Assembly (NCBI RefSeq): GCF_014699075.1
Contig: NZ_JACXAB010000010.1
Span: 62,001-126,000, forward strand
Direction of reading: 5' to 3'
DNA: 64,000 nt
From: Microvirga sp.
Lineage (GTDB): Bacteria > Pseudomonadota > Alphaproteobacteria > Rhizobiales > Beijerinckiaceae
Shown here piece after piece: positions 45,542 to 54,467 of this stretch (position 1 is its first letter; every line of letters begins with the position of its first letter). The notes beneath the pieces were generated by a model. That model worked only from the letters and a program-made list of their open reading frames with translations, was not told where the DNA came from and searched no databases. Made by a program: the position numbers and the translations under genes.

Positions 45542-46438
45542 TCAGGAGAACAGGAGCGAGGAGAGCCTCCGCCGCCCTGCCAGCGTCATCTCGTCCATCG
45601 GGCCCCAGGCCTCGAAGAACTGAACGAGCTGCTTGCGCGCGCCGTCCTCGTTCCAATTGCGGTCGCGCCGGACGATTTCAAGGAGGTGATCGACAGCTTC
45701 TCCACGCCGCCCGCGGCCGTTCAACCCGATGGCGAGATCGAACCGCGCCTGATGGTCGCTGGGATCGGTCTCGACTTGGCGCTGGAGATCCGCGAGATCG
45801 CCGAGCGAGCCTGCCTGCTCGGCGAGTTCGATGGCCGCGCGGGCGCCGGCGATGGCCGGGTCGCCCGCCTTCGCCTGAGGCGCCATGGCGAGGAAGCGCT
45901 TGGCGCCTTCGAGATCGCCCACCTCCACATGAAGCTTCACGAGGGCGGCGAGCGCCGCGACATTCTCGGGATCCTGCGAGAGCACGGCAGCGTAGAGCTC
46001 GGCGGCTCCACCCATGTCGCCGGCGGCCGCCAGCTGGTCGGCCTCGGCCAGGATCTCCTCAACGGCGCTGGGGCCGAGCGGGCCCACCAGGCGCTCGATG
46101 AAGCCCTTGATCTGGCTTTCCGGCAGGGCGCCCATGAAGCCGTCCACCGGCTGGCCGCGCTGGAAGGCGAAGACCGCGGGAATCGATTGCACGCCGAGCT
46201 GGCCGGCGATCTGCGGATGCTCGTCGATGTTCATCTTCACGAGCTTCACTTTGCCGCCGGCGGCGCGCACGGCCTTTTCCAGGATCGGCGTCAGCTGCTT
46301 GCAGGGGCCGCACCAGGGCGCCCAGAAATCCACCAGCACCGGCTGCTGCATGGACTCGGCTAGCACGTCCTGGCGGAATGCCGCCGTGGTGGTGTCCTTC
46401 ACCAGATCATCGGAGGGGGCGGGGTTGTCGGAGAGCAT
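45542..46438 (-). CDS. cnoX: Thioredoxin-TPR chaperedoxin CnoX (YbbN)
   Basis: 298 residues: thioredoxin domain (about 10-120) with FWAPWCGPC (C43, C46) and a C-terminal TPR-like helical half (about 125-295). CnoX protects proteins from over-oxidation and hands them to GroEL/DnaK. The active-site CxxC is intact here, unlike in E. coli CnoX where it is degraded, so it may also reduce disulfides as reported for alphaproteobacteria. Confidence 0.92.
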   Translation of the reverse strand: MLSDNPAPSDDLVKDTTTAAFRQDVLAESMQQPVLVDFWAPWCGPCKQLTPILEKAVRAAGGKVKLVKMNIDEHPQIAGQLGVQSIPAVFAFQRGQPVDGFMGALPESQIKGFIERLVGPLGPSAVEEILAEADQLAAAGDMGGAAELYAAVLSQDPENVAALAALVKLHVEVGDLEGAKRFLAMAPQAKAGDPAIAGARAAIELAEQAGSLGDLADLQRQVETDPSDHQARFDLAIGLNGRGRRGEAVDHLLEIVRRDRNWNEDGARKQLVQFFEAWGPMDEMTLAGRRRLSSLLFS

Positions 46439-46490
46439 GCGATCCTCGAATCGAGAGAAGAACTTCCCTTAGATGGCCTTAGATGGGAGC

Positions 46491-47018
46491 TTAAGCGTTG
46501 TCTGGCAATTCCGCCGGCGGCTCCGGCAGGCGGAGAATGAGGGGGTCATGTCCCGTGGCGCGCAGGAACGCGACCAGATCCTCCCGCGACACCCCGGTGG
46601 TCATGGAATTGATGAGCGGATGGAAGTTCACCCGCTCGTGCTCCATGAGGTTGGCGTCGAGCACCATGGTGACCTTGCCGTCTGTGTCGTTCACCACCGC
46701 GAAGGCCGTGACGGAGCCGGGCTCCACCCCGAGCAGAGCGCGCAGCTGCTCGGCGGAGCCGAAGGACAGGCGGCCGGAGGCGCCGAGAACCTCGTGGGTG
46801 CGCTTGAGGTCGATGGCCGTGTCGTGCTTGGCGGAGATCAGGAAGAACCGCCCCTTCTTGTCCTTCACGAACAGGTTCTTGGAGTGGGCTCCCGGAATGC
46901 GTTCCTTGACGGAAGCCGACTCGGCCACCGTGAACACGGGCTCATGCTCCGTCGTCTCGGCCTGGATGCCGAGTTCCTGAAGGCGCTCCAAGAGTTCTTG
47001 CGGGGAGAGATGGACCAA
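46491..47018 (-). CDS. ProX-type (YbaK-like) prolyl-tRNA editing protein
   Basis: 175 residues of the INS/YbaK fold, which hydrolyses Ala-tRNA(Pro). Family marks: EHEPVFTVAESA, KNLFVKDKKGRFFLI, GSAEQLRALLGVEPGSVTAFA and HPLINSMTTGVS. No ATG is suitably placed. TTG 47018 lies 7 bp after GGAGA and gives the usual N-terminus (HLSPQELLERL), so it is used as start. Upstream reading continues through the tRNA region and is not real. Confidence 0.88.
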   Translation of the reverse strand: MVHLSPQELLERLQELGIQAETTEHEPVFTVAESASVKERIPGAHSKNLFVKDKKGRFFLISAKHDTAIDLKRTHEVLGASGRLSFGSAEQLRALLGVEPGSVTAFAVVNDTDGKVTMVLDANLMEHERVNFHPLINSMTTGVSREDLVAFLRATGHDPLILRLPEPPAELPDNA

Positions 47019-47168
47019 GGCAGTTCTCCGAAAACCTGCTGCGCTTCTAGCGACCGGATGAAGCAGGCTCAAGGGCTCGTCCGAAAAGATCGCCAAGACC
47101 CTCTTGCAATGCGCCTCGTTTTGGGGCACATCAACGGCCTCGCAACGATGCCTCACGCATCGCGGAGC

Positions 47169-47243
47169 GCGGGTGTAGCTCAGGGGTAGAGCACAACCTT
47201 GCCAAGGTTGGGGTCGAGGGTTCGAATCCCTTCGCCCGCTCCA
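47169..47243 (+). tRNA. tRNA-Gly (anticodon GCC)
   Basis: Acceptor GCGGGTG pairs with CGCCCGC (one T-G), the D arm, anticodon loop TTGCCAA (anticodon at 47201-47203), and TTCGAATC T loop are all present; CCA is encoded at 47241-47243. A terminator follows. Confidence 0.97.
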
Positions 47244-47271
47244 ATTTCCGGAAACCCACCGGAACCACAAG

Positions 47272-47292
47272 AACCGCCTTCGGGCGGTTTTT
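47272..47292 (+). terminator. Terminator after tRNA-Gly
   Basis: AACCGCC, loop TTCG, GGCGGTT and a T run. Confidence 0.92.
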
Positions 47293-47313
47293 TGTTGCCT
47301 GATCGAGACTTGC

Positions 47314-47808
47314 TCAATCCGTCCGTTTCGACAGGGGCAGAGAAATCGGCAGCGCATGGGACCGCTTCACCTGACCCAGGGCGAAGCTCGATTCGATCGA
47401 CGCCACGCCGTCCAGGCGCGTCAGCTTGTCCTTGAGAAAGCGCTCGTAGGATTCGAGATCGCTCACCACGATCCGCAGCAGATAATCCCGCTGCCCGGTC
47501 ATCAGGTAGCAATCGACCACCTCGGGCCAGCGGGCAACCGCCTGCGAGAAGCGGTCGAGATCGTCCTCCCGTTGCCGCTCCAGCTTCACCGAGGCGAAGA
47601 CGCTGATCGGCAGCCCGACCTTGGCTTGGTCGATCACCGCCACATAGCCCTTCACGACTCCGGCCTCCTCCAGGAGGCGCACGCGCCGCGCGCAGGGGGA
47701 GGGGGACAAGCCAACCCGGTCTGCGATCTCCTGGGCGGTCATGCGGCCGTCCGCCTGCAACGCAGCGAGGATGCGGCGGTCAATATCGTCAAGCTTGCGA
47801 TCTGCCAT
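47314..47808 (-). CDS. Lrp/AsnC-family transcriptional regulator
   Basis: 164 residues: HTH (LDDIDRRILAALQADGR...VGLSPSPCARRVRLLEEAGVV) and RAM domain (YLMTGQRDYLLRIVVSDLESYERF). It is divergent from the E1 enzyme gene, with a 124-bp gap containing a 10-bp perfect inverted repeat beside its own start, so autoregulation and control of the E1 gene are likely. Confidence 0.93.
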   Translation of the reverse strand: MADRKLDDIDRRILAALQADGRMTAQEIADRVGLSPSPCARRVRLLEEAGVVKGYVAVIDQAKVGLPISVFASVKLERQREDDLDRFSQAVARWPEVVDCYLMTGQRDYLLRIVVSDLESYERFLKDKLTRLDGVASIESSFALGQVKRSHALPISLPLSKRTD

Positions 47809-47842
47809 GATTCACCAAGAAGCGGCACATGATTGGTGAATC
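47809..47842. promoter_or_regulatory. Candidate Lrp-type operator
   Basis: GATTCACCAA (47809-47818) and TTGGTGAATC (47833-47842) form a perfect 10-bp inverted repeat with 14-bp spacing, immediately upstream of the Lrp-family start and in the divergent control region shared with the E1 gene. Confidence 0.65.
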
Positions 47843-47932
47843 GAGTTAAAACATTCATCGCCATAGTGCCAATTTGATCTCGCCAGCCAAACGGACCGCA
47901 TTAGACTTGTCCCAAGAAAAGGGAGGGACCCC

Positions 47933-50326
47933 ATGGCTGACGCACGGCACCTGAGCATCTTGAAGGAACTCGAGCGCAAGGTGCTCTGGCTCTCCACCTG
48001 GACGATCCACAACGCCAATCACCTGCGCGCCAACGAGGACGGGATGAAGATCGGCGGGCATCAGGCCTCCTCCGCGTCCCTCTCAACCATCCTGGCGGCG
48101 CTCTACTTCTCGGTGCTGCGCCCCGAGGACCGGGTGGCGGTGAAGCCCCATGCCAGCCCAGTCTACCACGCGATCCAGTATCTCTTCGGCCGGCAGACCC
48201 GCGAGAAGCTCGAAAACTTCCGCGGCTACAAGGGCGCGCAGTCCTATCCCTCCCGCACCAAGGACATCGACGACGTGGATTTCTCCACCGGCTCGGTGGG
48301 CTTAGGGGTCGCCCAGACGCTGTTTGCCAGCCTCGTGCAGGATTACGTGAAGGCCCATGGCTGGATGAAGGATGCTCCTGAGGGCCGCATGATCTCGCTG
48401 GTGGGCGATGCGGAGATGGACGAGGGCAACATCTTCGAGGCCCTGCTCGAGGGCTGGAAACACGGCATCCGCAACACGTGGTGGATCATCGACTACAACC
48501 GCCAGAGCCTGGACGCGGTGATTCGCGAGGGCCTGTGGCAGCGCTTCGAGGCGCTGTTCCGCAATTTCGGCTGGGACGTGGTGGTGCTCAAGCACGGCTC
48601 CCTCATGCAGGCGGCCTTCAAGGAGCCCGGCGGCGAGAAACTGCGCGATTGGATCGATTCCTGCCCGAACCAGCTCTATTCGGCTCTGACGTATCAAGGC
48701 GGTGCCGCGTGGCGCAAGCGCCTGCTCGACGATCTGGGCGACCAGGGGCCGGTGACCCGCCTCATCGAGAAGCGTTCGGACGAGGAACTCGCCGAACTCA
48801 TGGCCAATCTCGGCGGCCATGACCTGCCGAGCCTGCTCGACGCGTTCGAGAAGGCTCGGCAGCACGACCGGCCGGTCTGCTTCCTGGCGTACACCATCAA
48901 GGGTTTCGGGCTGCCGCTCGCCGGCCACAAGGACAACCATTCCGGCATGCTGACGCCCTCCCAGATGGAGGCTTGGCAGAAGACGCAAGGGGTTCGCCCC
49001 GGCCATGAATGGGACAAGTTCGAGGGGCTAAAGGTGCCGCAGGCCGAGGTCGAGCGCTTCCTGAGCGCGGTCCCGTTCATCCAGAAGGGCACCCGCTGCT
49101 ATACGGCGCCCCAGGTGCCGGTGCCGGAAAAGCTCGCCTTCCCGGCCAATCCGGCCATGTCGACCCAGCAGGGATTCGGGTTCATCCTCAACGAGCTGGC
49201 GCGCTCGGACAATCCGCTCGCCTCGCGCATCGTCACCACGGCGCCGGACGTGACGGTCTCGACCAATCTCGGCGCCTGGGTGAACCGGCGCGGGCTCTAT
49301 GCCCGCGAGAGCCTGGTCGACACCTTCAAGAAGGAGCGGATTCCCTCCACCTATAACTGGGAATTCTCGCCATCCGGCCAGCATATCGAACTCGGCATCG
49401 CCGAGATGAACCTGTTCATCGTGCTCTCGGCCTTGGGCCTCTCGCACTCCCTCTTCGGCGAGCGCATCCTGCCCATCGGCACCCTCTACGACCCGTTCAT
49501 CTATCGCGGTGCCGACGCCCTGAACTATGCCTGCTACCAGGATGCCCGCTTCATGATCGTCGCCACGCCGTCCGGCGTGACGCTGGCCCCGGAGGGCGGT
49601 GCGCACCAGTCCATCGGCACGCCGCTGGTCGGCATGGCGCAGGATGGGCTGGCCTCCTTCGAGCCGGCCTTCGTGGACGAGTTGGCCGTCATCATGCGCT
49701 GGGCCTTCGACTACATGCAGCGCGAGGGCGGCGAGCCCGACGAGCGGACCTGGCTGCGCGACGAGACCGGCGGCTCGGTTTATCTGCGCCTGTCCACCCG
49801 CAACTTGGAGCAGCCGCAGCGCGAGATGACACCGGAGCTCGCCGACGACATCAGGGCCGGCGCCTATTGGCTGCGCAAGCCCGGGCCGAACGCTCAAGTG
49901 GTCGTTGCCTATACGGGCGCGGTGGCGCCGGAGGCCATTGAGGCGGTGGGCCTCATGGCCGAGGACCGGCGCGACATCGGGCTCTTGGCCATCACCTCGG
50001 CCGACCGGCTCAATGCGGGCTGGACGGCGGCGCAGCGCGCCCGCGAGCGCGGCCTCGTTCATGCCCGCTCCCACGTGGAGCGCCTGCTCGGCGACGTGCC
50101 GCCCCATTGCGGTCTGGTGACGGTGATCGACGGCCATCCGGCGACGCTCGCCTGGATGGGTTCCGTCATGGGCCACCGCACCCGCTCGCTCGGCGTGGAG
50201 CATTTCGGCCAGACCGGCACGGTCAAGGACCTCTACCGCCATTTCGGCATCGACGCGCAGGGCATCATCGCGGCCGCCGAGATGATCGCGCCGGGCCGGC
50301 CCATGCGCCACCTGCGGGCGGTGTAG
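47933..50326 (+). CDS. AceE-type (homodimeric) 2-oxo-acid dehydrogenase E1-like enzyme
   Basis: 797 residues, TPP-dependent. The TPP/Mg motif GDAEMDEGN...IDYNRQ lies at 158-190; GGHQASSASL near 41 and HIELGIAEMN in the central domain match AceE-like E1 and transketolase relatives. It is shorter than E. coli AceE (887). No E2 or E3 gene is adjacent, so the true substrate (pyruvate or a branched 2-oxo acid) or a non-complexed role cannot be told. AGGGAGG precedes the ATG. Divergent Lrp regulator suggests amino-acid-responsive control. Confidence 0.85.
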   Translation: MADARHLSILKELERKVLWLSTWTIHNANHLRANEDGMKIGGHQASSASLSTILAALYFSVLRPEDRVAVKPHASPVYHAIQYLFGRQTREKLENFRGYKGAQSYPSRTKDIDDVDFSTGSVGLGVAQTLFASLVQDYVKAHGWMKDAPEGRMISLVGDAEMDEGNIFEALLEGWKHGIRNTWWIIDYNRQSLDAVIREGLWQRFEALFRNFGWDVVVLKHGSLMQAAFKEPGGEKLRDWIDSCPNQLYSALTYQGGAAWRKRLLDDLGDQGPVTRLIEKRSDEELAELMANLGGHDLPSLLDAFEKARQHDRPVCFLAYTIKGFGLPLAGHKDNHSGMLTPSQMEAWQKTQGVRPGHEWDKFEGLKVPQAEVERFLSAVPFIQKGTRCYTAPQVPVPEKLAFPANPAMSTQQGFGFILNELARSDNPLASRIVTTAPDVTVSTNLGAWVNRRGLYARESLVDTFKKERIPSTYNWEFSPSGQHIELGIAEMNLFIVLSALGLSHSLFGERILPIGTLYDPFIYRGADALNYACYQDARFMIVATPSGVTLAPEGGAHQSIGTPLVGMAQDGLASFEPAFVDELAVIMRWAFDYMQREGGEPDERTWLRDETGGSVYLRLSTRNLEQPQREMTPELADDIRAGAYWLRKPGPNAQVVVAYTGAVAPEAIEAVGLMAEDRRDIGLLAITSADRLNAGWTAAQRARERGLVHARSHVERLLGDVPPHCGLVTVIDGHPATLAWMGSVMGHRTRSLGVEHFGQTGTVKDLYRHFGIDAQGIIAAAEMIAPGRPMRHLRAV

Positions 50327-50531
50327 CGGGAATAGGGTCAGGACGGATCGGCTCTCGCGGATCGGCAACTTGTGCCGGTCGCGAACCGCCTGCGCGCTCA
50401 CGGGTGCGCAGGGGGAGGCAGGCCTGCAAGCGGCAAAGCACCGCTGAGGCCCTGTAAGCATTTCGAAAGATTTGCGGCAGAACGGTTCACATGCTAACCG
50501 CGAGCCTTCAATCGGGAATTTCACAGAGTCC

Positions 50532-52313
50532 ATGGCGTCCAAGAGCCACCTTCGGGGCGACACCCTTCCCTTGATCAGCCGTCTGTGGCGGGACTGGATG
50601 CGTCCGCACCGGAAGACGCTGGCCGTGGTGCTCGTGCTCGTCGCATTGGTGTCGGGCGCGACGGGGCTCTACCCGGTCCTGATCAAGGCGGCTTTCGACG
50701 CCTTCGACATGAAGGATGCCCGGGCCATCATGCTGGCCCCGCTCTTCGTGATCGCCGTGACCTCCGTCAAAGGCTTCTCGCTGCTTGCGCTCACCGTGCT
50801 CACCAACAAGGTGGTGACCCGGATCGAGGCCGACATGCAGACGGCGCTCTACGGCCACATGATCGAGGCCGATCTCTCCCAGATCGACCGGGAGAGCCCG
50901 GCCGCCCTCACCCAGCGTTTCACCACGGACTTTTCCTTCATCCGGGAGGCGCTGACCCGCCTGTCGACGGTGTTCCTGCGCGAGTCGACGACCCTCATGG
51001 CGTTGATCGCCGCCATGCTCTGGATCGACCCGGTGCTGACCATCGTGGCGGCCGTGATCGCGCCGTTCTTCGCCTACCCGGTCAACAAGATCGGCCGCAG
51101 GCTGCGCCAGGTGGCCGCCTCGACCCAGGAGCAGACCGGCGTGATGGCGAGCCTCATCACCGAGAGCCTCGCCGGCACCCGCATCGCCAAGACCTATGGG
51201 CTCGAGCGCTACCTGAAGGCCAAGGCCGCTAAGACCTTCGACGATGTCCGCAGCCTCAAGATGAAGGCGGCCAACGCCCGCGGGCGGATGGATCCGGTGC
51301 TGGAGACGGGCGGCGGCCTCGCCGTGGCCATCGTGTTGATGCTGATCGGCCAGCGCATTCTCTCCGGCGCCAGCACCGTGGGCGATTTCACCGGCTTCGT
51401 CAGCGCCCTTGTCATGGCAGCACACCCGGTTCGGGCGCTCGGCAACCTCAATGCCATCGTCCAGGAGGCGGCGGCAGCCCTGCATCGCACCTTCGATGTG
51501 ATGGATCAGGCGCCCCGGATCCAGGACAAGCCGGGTGCCGAGCCCCTGCGGCTGGCGGGCGGCGAGATCCGGTTTGCGGACCTGTCCTTCTCCTATGACG
51601 GGGAGGCGGCGGCCCTCGACCACGTCACCCTCGTGGCCGAGGCCGGGCAGACGACGGCACTCGTCGGCCGCTCCGGCTCGGGCAAGTCGACGCTCCTATC
51701 CCTCGTGCCGCGCCTCTACGATGCAACCCGGGGCGCCGTCCTGGTCGACGGGCAGGACGTGCGGGACGTCTCCCTGGCGAGCCTGAGGCAGGCTGTTGCG
51801 GTGGTGAGCCAGGACGTGATCCTCTTCGACGACACGATCCGGGCCAACATTGCCTTCGGACGGTCCGACGCCTCCGACGAGGAGATCGTGAATGCCGCCA
51901 AGGCGGCGGCGGCCCACGACTTCATCATGAGAATGCCGGAGGGCTACGACACGGTGGTCGGGCCAGGCGGCGGGCGCATGTCGGGCGGCGAGCGTCAGCG
52001 CATTTCGCTGGCCCGCGCCTTCCTGAAGGACGCGCCGATCCTGCTCCTCGACGAGGCGACGAGCGCGCTGGACTCCGAATCGGAGCGGCTGGTGCAGGAT
52101 GCCATCCGCAAGCTCATGAAGGGCCGCACCACCCTGGTGATCGCCCACCGCCTCTCTACGGTCCGCAACGCGGAGAAGATCGTCGTGATGGAGAAGGGCC
52201 GGGTTGCGGAAACAGGATCGCACGAGGCTCTCATCGCCAAGGCGGGAGCCTATGCCCGCCTGCACCGCCTGCAGCTGTCCGACGACAGCGAGACCAGCCT
52301 GGCGGTCTCCTGA
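50532..52313 (+). CDS. MsbA-type ABC exporter (fused permease-ATPase)
   Basis: 593 residues: six-helix permease (about 20-310) and an ATPase domain with Walker A GRSGSGKSTLL, Q-loop VVSQDV, signature MSGGERQRISLARAF, Walker B ILLLDEATSALD and H-loop AHRLST. This is the half-size lipid flippase/exporter class. It lies about 1.2 kb from the acpXL lipid A cluster, which would fit MsbA-like lipid A export, but other substrates are possible. The frame extends to 50472; ATG 50532 fits family starts but has no clear ribosome site. Confidence 0.88.
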   Translation: MASKSHLRGDTLPLISRLWRDWMRPHRKTLAVVLVLVALVSGATGLYPVLIKAAFDAFDMKDARAIMLAPLFVIAVTSVKGFSLLALTVLTNKVVTRIEADMQTALYGHMIEADLSQIDRESPAALTQRFTTDFSFIREALTRLSTVFLRESTTLMALIAAMLWIDPVLTIVAAVIAPFFAYPVNKIGRRLRQVAASTQEQTGVMASLITESLAGTRIAKTYGLERYLKAKAAKTFDDVRSLKMKAANARGRMDPVLETGGGLAVAIVLMLIGQRILSGASTVGDFTGFVSALVMAAHPVRALGNLNAIVQEAAAALHRTFDVMDQAPRIQDKPGAEPLRLAGGEIRFADLSFSYDGEAAALDHVTLVAEAGQTTALVGRSGSGKSTLLSLVPRLYDATRGAVLVDGQDVRDVSLASLRQAVAVVSQDVILFDDTIRANIAFGRSDASDEEIVNAAKAAAAHDFIMRMPEGYDTVVGPGGGRMSGGERQRISLARAFLKDAPILLLDEATSALDSESERLVQDAIRKLMKGRTTLVIAHRLSTVRNAEKIVVMEKGRVAETGSHEALIAKAGAYARLHRLQLSDDSETSLAVS

Positions 52314-52341
52314 AGTCTGTACAAAACAAAATACAACGAAG

Positions 52342-52461
52342 CCTCACCCTGAGGAGCGCAGCGTCTTGAGGTCCCGGACTTTGTCCGGGCGCGAGGCGTC
52401 TCCAGAGAGCACTGGATCCTCCTTCGAGACGGTCGCTCCGCGACCTCCTCAGGATGAGGAC
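52342..52461. repeat. Palindromic repeat D
   Basis: Arms CCTCACCCTGAGGAG and CTCCTCAGGATGAGG with inner CCCGGACTTTGTCCGGG and a CCTTCGAGACGGTC segment; matches the copy at 15070-15182. It lies between convergent genes. Confidence 0.8.
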
Positions 52462-52502
52462 TGAAGGGGGCTGGCTGAGGCAACGAGGCTGCCGCGTGCG
52501 GC

Positions 52503-53225
52503 CTACTCGCGCCGCATGATACGGTCGACGAGGAGATGGGACCAGAAACCGTAGCGGAAATTTCGCTCCAGATCGTCCGCGTCGTAACGGGTTTCGATCC
52601 AGGTGAGGAACGGAATGCCCTTGGCTTCGCCGTCGCGGCGGTAGAGGTCGAAGAACGCGTCCAGGATGCCTGTCTTCGAGAAGCGGAAATGCCCATAGCG
52701 CATGGACAATTGCCGCTGGGCCTCGTCGATGGACTTGCCTTCATAGACCACGAGATAGAGAGCGGCCACGAAGCCCGCCCGGTCCGCCCCCGACTTGCAG
52801 TGCAGCACTGCAGGGTATTCGATCGTGTCGAAGAATTCCTTGGCGGAGAGCAGGGTCTCCCGGTCCGGTGCGCCGCGGGAGCGCACCACGAACTCCACCA
52901 GATCAATGCCGAGCCGGTCGCAGGCTTCCTTCTGGAGCTGCCACGAGCCGTGCTCCCGGCCGCCGCGCAGGTTGATGATGGTCTTGATGCCTTCGGCCTT
53001 CAGGGCGGCGATCTGGTGCGGAGCCGGCTGGGCCGAGCGCCAGAGCCGGTCCGTGACCGGGTGCTTGTTCAGGTAGAAAAGGCGGAAGACGCCGTGATCG
53101 GCGATGAGCATGTGGGCCCAGGCGCGCAGGCGTCCCGACAGACCCTCGACGGGTCTGTCCCATCGGGCGATCCGGGCCATGCGGCGGGCATAGCGGACTT
53201 CAGGCTTGAGGAACCTGTTGAGCAC
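52503..53225 (-). CDS. Dual-specificity/tyrosine protein phosphatase-like
   Basis: 240 residues with the cysteine-phosphatase loop HCKSGADRAG (CX5R) at about 142-151 and the upstream RSAQPAPHQIAALKAEGIKTIINLRG region typical of DSP-like bacterial phosphatases. Possible substrates are phosphotyrosine proteins or phospholipid/phosphoinositide-like groups. Position beside the lipid A acyl cluster is suggestive but not diagnostic. Confidence 0.88.
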   Translation of the reverse strand: MLNRFLKPEVRYARRMARIARWDRPVEGLSGRLRAWAHMLIADHGVFRLFYLNKHPVTDRLWRSAQPAPHQIAALKAEGIKTIINLRGGREHGSWQLQKEACDRLGIDLVEFVVRSRGAPDRETLLSAKEFFDTIEYPAVLHCKSGADRAGFVAALYLVVYEGKSIDEAQRQLSMRYGHFRFSKTGILDAFFDLYRRDGEAKGIPFLTWIETRYDADDLERNFRYGFWSHLLVDRIMRRE

Positions 53226-53531
53226 GTTGATCCAGCAATCTCTTTTTATGTAAGATCATTCGGTTCAAGCCCGAAGGCGGCCCTTATCGACGATAGAGGC
53301 CGAATAATCAATCGGCTGCTTCCTATGCCGTTGCCGCAGGCAAAGTTCCCGCTCTCCCGGCAGGCTGATTCGTCCCGATACAACCAATCGGTTGCCGGTC
53401 CGGCGCCTGTCGTGTAAGGGGAGCGCTTCGAAACAACCCTCGTCAACGACAAGAGCGTCTGGACACCGGCCTTCCCAAGCTTGCCGGCGCCGCATCGTTG
53501 AGACCAACATGCATTTCAGGAGAGCGGCGTC
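53226..53531. other. 306-bp gap upstream of acpXL
   Basis: No gene or repeat is seen. It separates the divergent phosphatase and acpXL genes and should contain both promoters; AGGAGAG lies 8 bp before the acpXL ATG. The stretch at 53245-53275 is AT-richer than the rest. Confidence 0.6.
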
Positions 53532-53813
53532 ATGTCGTCCACCTTCGAGACCGTCGCCGGCATCATTTCAGAGACCGCCGATATCCCGCGCGAGCAGATT
53601 ACGCCCGAGAGCCACGCCATCGAGGACCTGGGCATCGACTCGCTCGCCTTCCTCGACATCGCGTTCGCGATCGACAAGGCTTTCGGCATCAAGCTGCCTT
53701 TGGAGCAGTGGACCCAGGAAGTGAACGAGGGCAAGGCTCCGGCCGAGGAATACTTCGTGCTGAAGAACCTCGTGGCGCGCATCGACGCGCTGGTGGCCGC
53801 CAAGCAGGCCTGA
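53532..53813 (+). CDS. acpXL: Acyl carrier protein AcpXL
   Basis: 93 residues, longer than ordinary AcpP, with the phosphopantetheine serine S37 in [10 protein letters not shown] and the extra tail ALVAAKQA. AcpXL carries the very-long-chain 27-hydroxyoctacosanoyl-type acyl group for lipid A of Rhizobiales. It heads the cluster fabZXL-fabF2XL-fabF1XL-reductase-adh2XL-lpxXL. A C repeat lies between it and fabZXL. Confidence 0.95.
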   Translation: MSSTFETVAGIISETADIPREQITPESHAIEDLGIDSLAFLDIAFAIDKAFGIKLPLEQWTQEVNEGKAPAEEYFVLKNLVARIDALVAAKQA

Positions 53814-53879
53814 AGACAAGACAACCATCCCGGCGGTTAAGCCCTAAGAGGTTTGCCGGGATGCAAGGCGCGACGCAGC

Positions 53880-53990
53880 CCTCCTCCCCCTTGAGGGGAG
53901 GAGTTGGAGGTGGGGGTGTAAGCGTCACGCTGGTCCAGTTCATCGCTGGCACCCCCGCCCCTAGCCCCTCCCCACAAGGGGGAGGGGGAC
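53880..53990. repeat. Palindromic repeat C, between acpXL and fabZXL
   Basis: 111 bp with the same ends as the C core at 44439: CCCTCCTCCCCCTT...GGAGGTGGGGGTG at left, GGCACCCCC...CCCCTCCCCACAAGGGGGAGG at right. No B arms. Confidence 0.82.
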
Positions 53991-54005
53991 AGGTTCTGCA
54001 AAACC

Positions 54006-54467
54006 ATGCGCCTCGAATATTTTGAAATGATCGACCAGGTGACGAGCCTCGACCGCGAGACCAAGCGGATCGAGGTGACCTCCGTGGTCCCCCAGGAAAG
54101 CCCTGTCTTCGAAGGGCATTTCCCCGGCCACCCTCTTGTGCCCGGCGTTCTCCTCACCGAGACCATGGCCCAGGCCTCCGGCTATCTCGTGCTCGGCCTC
54201 ATGGGCTTCACCCACATGCCGTTCCTGATGGGCGTCGACAAGGCGCGCTTTCGCACCTTCGTCGGACCGGGTACGGTGCTCACCGTCACGGCTTCGCTGG
54301 AGCATGAAGGCTCGGGCTATGCGGTGACCAAGGCCAGGATCACGGCCGAGGGCAAGCCGATCTGCGATGCGGAGCTGCGGTTCCGGATCATGCCCTTTCC
54401 TGACGGCATGGACGGCCTGATGCGCGCGCAAGCCAGGCGCATCGGCCTCCTGGAGGAGAGTGTCTGA
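54006..54467 (+). CDS. fabZXL: 3-hydroxyacyl-ACP dehydratase FabZXL
   Basis: 153 residues, hot-dog fold. Catalytic His in EGHFPGHPLVPG and Glu/Asp partner in LLTETMAQASG. It would dehydrate very-long-chain 3-hydroxyacyl-AcpXL. ATG 54006 follows the C repeat directly; the stop overlaps the fabF2XL ATG as TGATG. Confidence 0.92.
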   Translation: MRLEYFEMIDQVTSLDRETKRIEVTSVVPQESPVFEGHFPGHPLVPGVLLTETMAQASGYLVLGLMGFTHMPFLMGVDKARFRTFVGPGTVLTVTASLEHEGSGYAVTKARITAEGKPICDAELRFRIMPFPDGMDGLMRAQARRIGLLEESV

